20,169 bases of DNA from a virus: IMG/VR virus record IMGVR_UViG_3300009159_000431, positions 1-20,169 of that record; one strand, 5' to 3'. The notes beneath the pieces were generated by a model that was given only the letters and a program-made list of their open reading frames with translations, made no database searches and was not told the DNA's origin. Within the stretch, counting starts at the first letter, position 1; every line of letters starts with the position of its first letter. This document shows positions 14,386-19,562 of the stretch, piece after piece. The translations under genes and the position numbers were made by a program.

Positions 14386-14754
14386 TTATTTGTAGCCTTT
14401 GAATCCTAGAACTGGACTTACGGTGTGAGTATCATCTAATTCTTTACTTTTCATATCACCGTGATTTAGGTCTTTATACTCTGCCCCTACAGCTTTATAT
14501 GCTTGTTTTAGCATTTCCTGTTCTTCCTTAGTATACGGGTGGGTTGATTTCTGTTTACCTATCCAACTTTTTGCTGGCATCTTAAGTGGATCTTTTCCAT
14601 TTGCACCTGCTACCGCCATACCTAAACGGTATGCAGTATAATCACCGCTCACATGTTCACTATCACCATAAGTGTTTAGCCCAGCTGTCGATTGAGCTTG
14701 TCTTTTAGAAATTTTCTTTTGGCTAGATTCCGAGATGAATTCATGCGCTCTCAC
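14386..14754 (-). CDS. Unknown MRAHEF-type protein (122 aa), GTG start
   Basis: The start codon is GTG at 14754, giving MRAHEFISE; AGGAG lies seven bases upstream inside the end of the preceding gene, and start and stop codons overlap. The 122-aa protein has a basic stretch KKISKRQAQSTAGLNTYGD, a core AYRLGMAVAGANG, and a C-terminal half rich in charged residues (HPYTKEEQEMLKQAYKAVGA, ending PVLGFKGYK). An MRAHEF(I) opening followed by an acidic residue recurs at the start of diverse proteins in marine T4-like phages, and may be a prohead-targeting or protease-processed leader (my inference). It lies among structural genes; function unknown. Confidence 0.8.
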   Translation of the reverse strand: MRAHEFISESSQKKISKRQAQSTAGLNTYGDSEHVSGDYTAYRLGMAVAGANGKDPLKMPAKSWIGKQKSTHPYTKEEQEMLKQAYKAVGAEYKDLNHGDMKSKELDDTHTVSPVLGFKGYK

Positions 14755-15590
14755 ACAAATACTCCTGTATCAGATTGGTATGAGAATAAGTGTTGTATGG
14801 CTAGATTGGGGATAGGTGAAACCATTAATCTAAGATTTCCATATGCAATATCAACATTGTATCTAGTTACTGCATTACCAATAAACACTGTTCCGAAAAT
14901 AGTATGTTGTGCCCTAATACCGTCGTGTCTTTTATGTACTACAATAGTAGCAGTTTGACTATCATTTGAATCAACTACATAGCTAGATATTTGAAACTTA
15001 ACTGTAGAAAAGGATAATTGCGGAAGTTCATATATTACTTGATTTGCTGTATTATTGGGTGTTGTAAAACTTTCAGAGTTAATTGAAATTCCACCATTCA
15101 GTCCTATCCCTCCCTGAATAGTCATAGTTCCGGTACTAGTTACGTTCCCAATAGAAAATATATCGCCACTAGAATAGATATTACCTACTTGAATATCAGA
15201 TTGTATTAAATTGTTTGCTTGATTGTAAAAACTTAAAACACCCAAATTCTCTCGAATACTTACATTACCGATGTGCAGTGAATCATTCTTTGCTAACCAT
15301 AAATTTGCATATCGCTTTTCATCACTGCCTAAATCAACTATATTTGTTGTAATAGGTACCATGTCTGTATTCATTCTAACAGCATTATTTGGTACATCGT
15401 ACACTAAATTAGCTGTTCCGCCACTTAATCCGTTATTGTTATACTGAATAGCTGTGTTTGGTCCACCCTGATTTAATGTGGGGATTCTAGCAAAATTATT
15501 GTTTATTTTGTCAAATGCTACACGAAGAGGATCACCTGTACCATCATTTGGTAGTTCTCCTATATCGATAAATTCAATTAATTGTGGCAT
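14751..15590 (-). CDS. Tail-fibre-like structural protein
   Basis: This 279-aa protein opens with a segment I recognise from phage tail-fibre and collar-type proteins: IGELPNDGTGDPLRVAFDKI followed by NNNFA (residues about 11-34), an attachment-type N-terminus. The middle is repetitive and beta-rich, with Asn/Gly/Ile turns (IYSSGDIFSIGNVTSTGT, then GGIGLNGGISIN), as expected for a trimeric fibre shaft. The end (about 200-279) is a globular beta domain with IVVHKRHDGIRAQHTIFG. It is the first gene of the late minus-strand run to the left of the divergent promoter pair, overlaps the next gene by four bases, and has a GAG ribosome site a few bases before ATG 15590. Whether it is a long-fibre, whisker or baseplate component is unclear. 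Confidence 0.75.
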   Translation of the reverse strand: MPQLIEFIDIGELPNDGTGDPLRVAFDKINNNFARIPTLNQGGPNTAIQYNNNGLSGGTANLVYDVPNNAVRMNTDMVPITTNIVDLGSDEKRYANLWLAKNDSLHIGNVSIRENLGVLSFYNQANNLIQSDIQVGNIYSSGDIFSIGNVTSTGTMTIQGGIGLNGGISINSESFTTPNNTANQVIYELPQLSFSTVKFQISSYVVDSNDSQTATIVVHKRHDGIRAQHTIFGTVFIGNAVTRYNVDIAYGNLRLMVSPIPNLAIQHLFSYQSDTGVFV

Positions 15591-15619
15591 GTTACTCTTT
15601 CACTAATAGTGTGTTACTA

Positions 15620-15644
15620 GTATTTATGATAAATTAATAAATAC
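15620..15644. promoter_or_regulatory. Divergent pair of late promoters in an inverted repeat
   Basis: GTATTTAT (15620-15627) and ATAAATAC (15637-15644) are perfect inverted repeats 9 bases apart. The left arm read on the minus strand is CATAAATAC, firing toward the fibre gene (ATG 15590); the right arm on the plus strand is AATAAATAC, firing toward the nuclease (ATG 15651). Confidence 0.75.
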
Positions 15645-15650
15645 ATAACT

Positions 15651-16091
15651 ATGAAAAAACTATTATTTATACTACTATTATCCACATCGGTGTCCGGGGC
15701 TATAGCTCAAACACAAAAAGCAGGTGTCACATATGATGCATTGATTACCAGAGTTATCGATGGTGACACAATTGCATTTCAAGCACCATTCTTACCGGCT
15801 CCGCTAAAACCCGAGCTAAGTATTCGTGTATTCGGTGTTGATACTCCCGAAAAAGGTTTCCGTGCTAAATGCCCAAGTGAGGCACAGCGTGGGGAGGCTG
15901 CAACCGCATTCACAAAACAACAAATTGCTAATGCACAAAAGAAGCAAATTATACTGATGGACTGGGATAAGTACGGCGGACGTGTTTTAGGTGACGTTAT
16001 TTTAGACGGCAAAAGTTTAAGAGGGATGCTTATCCAGCAGGGTTTTGCACGTGAATACTACGGTGAAGCCAAGACTTCGTGGTGTAATTAA
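15651..16091 (+). CDS. Secreted thermonuclease (SNase-like)
   Basis: This 146-aa protein is the only gene on the plus strand. It begins with a clear Sec signal peptide (MKKLLFILLLSTSVSGAIA, likely cut after residue 19), followed by a staphylococcal-nuclease fold: VIDGDT (35-40), RVFGVDTPE (59-67) with the family's Arg59, Asp64 and Glu67, and DKYGGRVLG (106-114) with Arg111, matching the SNase catalytic set Arg35/Asp40/Glu43/Arg87. Cys74 and Cys145 could form a disulphide in the periplasm. The family degrades DNA and RNA with calcium. It is expressed from a late-type octamer seven bases before the ATG. It is convergent with the lysis lipoproteins, and the two stop codons overlap in TTAA. A role in degrading DNA in or around the cell at lysis is inferred. 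Confidence 0.92.
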   Translation: MKKLLFILLLSTSVSGAIAQTQKAGVTYDALITRVIDGDTIAFQAPFLPAPLKPELSIRVFGVDTPEKGFRAKCPSEAQRGEAATAFTKQQIANAQKKQIILMDWDKYGGRVLGDVILDGKSLRGMLIQQGFAREYYGEAKTSWCN

Positions 16092-16345
16092 AATCCAAAT
16101 ATATTTTTAGGTAGTTCAATTACAACGGGTTGTCTAGCCTGTTGTAGTTGTTGTAATAATAAAGTCCCGTTCTGTCTAACACTAGGATCGGGACTTTTTA
16201 ACATCTCTGATATGGCTAACATACGAGTAGTTTCGGTGACAGTAATGTCTCTGGATATAGATTTCTGTGCTTCTACATACACAGAATAATCTTTACTAGC
16301 ACATCCCGAAATCATTAATGATACGAGTAGTATGATGTATTTCAT
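16088..16345 (-). CDS. Small lipoprotein, third gene of the lysis-like cluster
   Basis: This 85-aa protein begins with a lipoprotein signal (MKYIILLVSLMISGC) with lipobox ISGC and acceptor Cys15. The mature part is about 70 residues, mostly helical (VYVEAQKSISRDI, then GTLLLQQLQQARQ), with no membrane segment. It overlaps the preceding lipoprotein gene by four bases (ATGA), so it belongs to the same unit. Its reading frame carries, on the opposite strand, a hairpin with a T run that can end the nuclease transcript. It could be a second outer-membrane spanin partner, a periplasmic factor protecting against superinfection, or a regulator of the pair; the sequence does not decide. Confidence 0.78.
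   Translation of the reverse strand: MKYIILLVSLMISGCASKDYSVYVEAQKSISRDITVTETTRMLAISEMLKSPDPSVRQNGTLLLQQLQQARQPVVIELPKNIFGF
16161..16199 (+). terminator. Terminator for the nuclease, embedded in the opposing lipoprotein gene
   Basis: On the plus strand AAAGTCCCG, a 19-base loop, and CGGGACTTT continuing into more T residues (to 16199) form a 9-bp stem with a T run, 70 bases after the nuclease stop. It lies wholly within the coding sequence of the convergent lipoprotein. Confidence 0.65.
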
Positions 16346-16608
16346 TTGACTTCGTTAAAGATTTTCTTTTGAGCTTCATACCACTCTTGCCAACCTTCTA
16401 CTTTAGTAGAACATTCATGGTACAATGAATAATTGTGTACAATAACTTTTAACATTTCTGTTATAGCTACTTTATCACCCTGTATAAGTTTAAGACTTTC
16501 ACATTTTTCTTTGAGAACTTGAGGAGCTTCGGGGAACTTTCTAGCAACAGGAACAGTTGTACTGCATCCTGCAAGAATAATTACCAATGATACAATCAAT
16601 AATTTCAT
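16342..16608 (-). CDS. Outer-membrane lipoprotein, o-spanin-like
   Basis: This 88-aa protein has a classic lipoprotein signal: MKLLIVSLVIILAGC with lipobox LAGC and acceptor Cys15, followed by Ser-Thr (not Asp), which favours outer-membrane sorting. The mature part begins with a Pro-containing stretch (TTVPVARKFPEAPQVL) and then a helix ending VEGWQEWYEAQKKIF; two more cysteines sit in it (EKCESLK and HECSTK). In Gram-negative phages an o-spanin lipoprotein pairs with a coiled-coil i-spanin to fuse inner and outer membranes at lysis. The gene overlaps the upstream membrane coiled-coil gene by four bases, the arrangement typical of spanin pairs. The spanin call rests on architecture, not on a family match. 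Confidence 0.72.
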   Translation of the reverse strand: MKLLIVSLVIILAGCSTTVPVARKFPEAPQVLKEKCESLKLIQGDKVAITEMLKVIVHNYSLYHECSTKVEGWQEWYEAQKKIFNEVK

Positions 16609-17081
16609 TTCTTGTCCTTTGGTTCAGCGGCTTTGTTTAATATTGATATTGCGGCATCGTTATGTATATCAATAATTGCTTTAGGTACAGGACACGTTTC
16701 AATGTACTTGATAACTTCTTCAGTCTTAATGACTTCTTTATCAATGTACTTGATTATGTCTTTACCTTTTTCTCTGATAACTTTAGTCTGTGTTACAATC
16801 TTTTCTTGTACTTCCACATTCACCGTTTTAGCTTTTTCTTCAGCTACAGCTACTTTGGCTTCCATTTCCTTAACTCTAGCTTCCCATTCTTTATAGTCTG
16901 CTAATCCTCCCTCTAGGTATAATCCCAAAGAAAGTACAAGTAAACTAATGACTTGAATCGGTATTTTATATTGTTTGACTAAAGGAATCATTCCCAAAAC
17001 AAATCCAGCAACCGTGCCTATAATTCCCACTGTGAGAATTAGATGAAACGCCCATTCGGGCAAAATAGATATTATCCACAT
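16605..17081 (-). CDS. Membrane protein with coiled coil, i-spanin-like
   Basis: This 158-aa protein has two hydrophobic segments (about 10-35, AFHLILTVGIIGTVAGFVLG; and 42-60, IQVISLLVLSLGLYLEGG), then a long charged coiled coil (about 63-130, YKEWEARVKEMEAKVAVAEE onward, rich in K, E and V) and a short tail with VPKAIIDIHNDAA and AAEPKDKK. A coiled-coil arm anchored in the inner membrane next to overlapping lipoprotein genes fits an i-spanin. The two membrane segments are unusual, because most i-spanins have one; the N-terminus must be outside for the arm to face the periplasm, or the first segment may be re-entrant. A combined holin/spanin role is possible. A late octamer lies five bases before the ATG; there is no Shine-Dalgarno sequence. 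Confidence 0.7.
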   Translation of the reverse strand: MWIISILPEWAFHLILTVGIIGTVAGFVLGMIPLVKQYKIPIQVISLLVLSLGLYLEGGLADYKEWEARVKEMEAKVAVAEEKAKTVNVEVQEKIVTQTKVIREKGKDIIKYIDKEVIKTEEVIKYIETCPVPKAIIDIHNDAAISILNKAAEPKDKK

Positions 17082-17085
17082 AATG

Positions 17086-18048
17086 TTATTTATTAAAATA
17101 AGTAGAATTAGATAGCCATTCGTAGTAATTACGGAAACCTTCTTCTACATCAACTTTGGGGTCAAATCCAAAGTCTTTTCTTGCGGCATCAATATTCAAT
17201 GCTCCCCTGCTAGGGAAGTCCGGGTCTTTGTCACGGACATTTACTGTCCCTGACCCGGCAATACTAACTGCTAGATTTGCCGCATCTAGCAAACTGTAGC
17301 TATGACTTTTTGTTATATTGTAAGTCTTATTTTCTGTGTTATCACTCAATGCTGCCGCAACAATACCATCTGCCGCATCATCAACATACGTGAAGTCTAA
17401 TGTCTCACTCGCACCATTAACATTCAACGTGCCTCCTCGCATTGCAGTAAGCATAAACTTAGCAACAACCCTATCTTCTACGTCTAGAGGTCCGTAAACA
17501 GCACTAGGACGAATAATAGTATAAACCATGTTGTCCTTTCGTGCATAATCTTTAACTAGCCACTCGCCTGCTAATTTCATAATCCCGTATTGTCCTTGTG
17601 GTTTACATACGGCATCTTCAGTAACATCGTCAGTAAAATCTCCATACACCATTGAACTACTAATGTATACAAATTTGCGTACTTCATACTTAGCACTAGC
17701 TTCTAGCAAGTTGAGCAACCCTTCACTCATAACACGACTTCCCCTAGTGGGATTTGCGTTAACTACTTTTTGTCTTGGAAAGCTAGCCATATGAATTACG
17801 ATCTCCGGCTGTTCAATATTAAACACACTGTCAACATCATCATCATCACAAATGTCTTTAGAATAGATAAAACTCTCATCCCCGATTTTTTTCAATCGTT
17901 TACGCATCAAATAATCAATTTCATCGTAGGAGATAATTCCATAAGTTGTTTTGGTATCCATAATAGATATAATGTGACCTTCATCTTGTAATCGCTTGAC
18001 TACATTATGTCCGATAAGCCCCAAACCACCTGTTACTAGAATGTTCAT
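17086..18048 (-). CDS. NAD-dependent nucleotide-sugar epimerase/dehydratase
   Basis: An extended short-chain dehydrogenase of 320 aa. The Rossmann start MNILVTGGLGLIGHNVV holds GxxGxxG (7-13); the active-site set is SSSMVYG (Ser130-132) and YGIMK (Tyr154, Lys158), and RPSAVYGP (180-187) follows as in UDP-glucose 4-epimerase-like enzymes. I chose ATG 18048, which overlaps the upstream stop in ATGA, because it opens the Rossmann strand; the 15 extra upstream residues have no family support. Such enzymes remodel nucleotide sugars. In a phage this may alter host surface glycans or supply sugars for virion or DNA decoration (inference); the exact sugar cannot be read. It lies downstream of thyA in one operon. 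Confidence 0.9.
   Translation of the reverse strand: MNILVTGGLGLIGHNVVKRLQDEGHIISIMDTKTTYGIISYDEIDYLMRKRLKKIGDESFIYSKDICDDDDVDSVFNIEQPEIVIHMASFPRQKVVNANPTRGSRVMSEGLLNLLEASAKYEVRKFVYISSSMVYGDFTDDVTEDAVCKPQGQYGIMKLAGEWLVKDYARKDNMVYTIIRPSAVYGPLDVEDRVVAKFMLTAMRGGTLNVNGASETLDFTYVDDAADGIVAAALSDNTENKTYNITKSHSYSLLDAANLAVSIAGSGTVNVRDKDPDFPSRGALNIDAARKDFGFDPKVDVEEGFRNYYEWLSNSTYFNK
17087..17094 (-). promoter_or_regulatory. Late promoter octamer abutting the i-spanin-like gene
   Basis: AATAAATA on the minus strand, then ACATT, then ATG 17081. Part of the octamer overlaps the epimerase TAA stop codon. Predicted to switch on the lysis cluster late, with a leaderless mRNA. Confidence 0.6.
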
Positions 18049-18290
18049 TCGTATTTCAACTTCCAATATGTTAAGTCTTTTTCTTCTAACCATGCTATGA
18101 TATCATAGCTATGACCATAATTATAAGGATCAGGTGATCTATTCCACATAGGTTGTTCTTTACTATTTTCCATAATCCATTTACCGGCTTCTGTTTGTTG
18201 CCAGTTCCATATAGGTTCAGCCACATACAAATCAGGATCTTCAACGTCACCCATTTTAATTGTATGTACTTTAATCTTTATTGTTTTCAT
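18045..18290 (-). CDS. Unknown small protein (81 aa) between thyA and epimerase
   Basis: This 81-aa protein (MKTIKIKVHTIKMGDVEDPD, then EPIWNWQQTEAGKWIMENS and a Trp/Tyr-rich end DLTYWKLKYE) is beta-alpha with a striking number of aromatic residues (six Trp). The pattern 'EPI..WQQTEAG.W.ME' and a closing 'T.W.LKY' resembles small conserved proteins of marine T4-like phages, but I know of no function. Its ATG lies in an ATGA overlap with the thyA stop and its own stop overlaps the epimerase start, so the three are strictly coupled. Co-expression with thyA hints at nucleotide metabolism, without direct evidence. Confidence 0.82.
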   Translation of the reverse strand: MKTIKIKVHTIKMGDVEDPDLYVAEPIWNWQQTEAGKWIMENSKEQPMWNRSPDPYNYGHSYDIIAWLEEKDLTYWKLKYE

Positions 18291-19186
18291 ACTGCCATAT
18301 TCGCTTTAATTGCACCATGACTTTGATAGTTTTCTAAATGTATATCTGCCATTGTCATCTCAAAGATGTTTGTCTTTGAAGCATTTAACATCAATGTAGG
18401 CAATGGATGTGGTTCACGTGTTAATTGTTCTTTAACTTGGTCAACATGGTTTTTATAGATATGCGTATCACCGGTGCTGATAACAAGCTCTCCAACCTTT
18501 AGACCACAATGATGTGCTAACAAATGGGTGAGTAATGCGTAACTAGCAATGTTAAAAGGCAATCCCAAGAACACATCAACACTACGCTGATACATATGAC
18601 AAGATAGTTCTTTATTTTTGTTAACATAGAATTGGCTCATAACGTGACAAGGTGGCAATGCCATTTGGTCTAACTCGCTCACGTTCCAAGCACTGAGTAT
18701 GTGCCTGCGCCCATTAGGATCTTCAGTTAATCCTTTAATGAGATTTGCCAATTGGTCGACTTCCGTCCTATCCACTGCGAGGCGTGTGCCACCTTTGTGT
18801 GCCGGGCCCATGTCTTTTTCTGTACGGTATGTGTTCCAGTGACGCCATTGAACTCCGTAGACCCGCCCCAAGTCACCTTCGAATTTTGCTTTTGGTTTCC
18901 AATACGGTGAAAGCGCATTCGGCGTCCAGATAGTAACCGTTCCTTCGGAAGTACCATGGGTGAGTTCTGCCAATCTACGCTCATTACCAGAGCCTTCAAT
19001 AAACCAAAGAAGCTCACCGACGCAAGCCTTCCATGCCAATTTCTTAGTAGTGACTGCGGGAAAACCCCTACGCAAATCAAAGCGAATATGACGTCCAAAA
19101 ACACTATAGGTGCCAATACCAGTTCGGTCATCTTTAACTTCTCCGTCGTCTAAAATATCCTGTAATAGTTCTAAATATTGTTTCAT
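18287..19186 (-). CDS. thyA: Thymidylate synthase ThyA
   Basis: This 299-aa enzyme methylates dUMP to dTMP using methylene-tetrahydrofolate, supplying dTTP for phage DNA. Family motifs are intact: the phosphate-binding Arg loop DDRTGIGT (19-26), ELLWFIEGS (58-66), the catalytic PPCHVMSQFYV with Cys180, the second-subunit region NGRRHILSAW (158-167), SVDVFLGLPFNIASY (202-216) and GDTHIYKNH (239-247). It corresponds to T4 td but has no intron. It has its own perfect sigma70 promoter directly after a terminator. The -10 box ends eight bases before ATG 19186 and there is no Shine-Dalgarno sequence, so the message is predicted to be almost leaderless. Confidence 0.97.
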   Translation of the reverse strand: MKQYLELLQDILDDGEVKDDRTGIGTYSVFGRHIRFDLRRGFPAVTTKKLAWKACVGELLWFIEGSGNERRLAELTHGTSEGTVTIWTPNALSPYWKPKAKFEGDLGRVYGVQWRHWNTYRTEKDMGPAHKGGTRLAVDRTEVDQLANLIKGLTEDPNGRRHILSAWNVSELDQMALPPCHVMSQFYVNKNKELSCHMYQRSVDVFLGLPFNIASYALLTHLLAHHCGLKVGELVISTGDTHIYKNHVDQVKEQLTREPHPLPTLMLNASKTNIFEMTMADIHLENYQSHGAIKANMAV

Positions 19187-19194
19187 ATTTTTAT

Positions 19195-19223
19195 ATTATA
19201 TATGAAGATTTTTGCAATGTCAA
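19195..19223 (-). promoter_or_regulatory. Consensus sigma70 promoter of thyA
   Basis: Minus-strand TTGACA (19223-19218), 17-base spacer, TATAAT (19200-19195). Predicted transcription start about 19188, two bases before the thyA ATG. Confidence 0.92.
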
Positions 19224-19224
19224 T

Positions 19225-19250
19225 AAAAAAACCCACTAAGTGGGTTTTTT
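19225..19250. terminator. Bidirectional intrinsic terminator upstream of thyA
   Basis: ACCCA-CTAAG-TGGGT forms a GC core that extends into an A run on one side and a T run on the other (six or more bases each way), so both strands read as hairpin plus T tract. On the minus strand it ends the two-gene unit finishing at 19254; its trailing T tract touches the thyA -35 box. Confidence 0.92.
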
Positions 19251-19253
19251 ATT

Positions 19254-19550
19254 TTATAATCTATTTAAAAGTTTATCCGTTTCTGGTTGAACTGTTTCTG
19301 CTATACTTTCTACATTAAGAACAAACTCAAAACTAGTAATGAGCGGATCCAATTCATGTAGTTTACGAGAAATTACTTCCTCGACCTCTTCTGGGTCTAA
19401 TCCTTGTTTCATCAAATTCTGTACATTAATTGTATGCTGTTTTTTACCAGACATTTTTACTATAATTTTTTTAATGAACTGTACAGGTACTTTACTTTTT
19501 TCGATGTCCTCAAGAATATGTTCCCATTTTCTAATGTAATCTGGTGTCAT
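19254..19550 (-). CDS. Unknown small protein (98 aa)
   Basis: This 98-aa protein is highly charged and helical, with a basic segment (FIKKIIVKMSGKKQHTINVQ) and an acidic helix (DPEEVEEVISRKLHEL). No motif, signal peptide or membrane segment is visible; it might bind nucleic acid or a partner protein. It starts seven bases after the preceding stop and has a late octamer four bases before the ATG, with no Shine-Dalgarno sequence. Its stop lies four bases from the terminator hairpin. Function unknown. Confidence 0.78.
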   Translation of the reverse strand: MTPDYIRKWEHILEDIEKSKVPVQFIKKIIVKMSGKKQHTINVQNLMKQGLDPEEVEEVISRKLHELDPLITSFEFVLNVESIAETVQPETDKLLNRL

Positions 19551-19554
19551 GCTA

Positions 19555-19562
19555 TATTTATG
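19555..19562 (-). promoter_or_regulatory. Late promoter octamer abutting the 98-aa gene
   Basis: CATAAATA on the minus strand, then TAGC, then ATG 19550. The TAA in the octamer is the stop codon of the upstream gene. Confidence 0.55.

Noticed and set aside
17220-17258. Nested inverted repeat CCGGGTC...GACCCGG with inner GGACA/TGTCC in the epimerase gene
   Set aside because: It lies deep inside coding sequence, has a loose outer loop and no T run or neighbouring signal; chance in a conserved coding stretch is plausible.
18049-18093. Fifteen-residue N-terminal extension of the epimerase
   Set aside because: The Rossmann strand begins exactly at ATG 18048, which overlaps the upstream stop codon in the same way as neighbouring genes.
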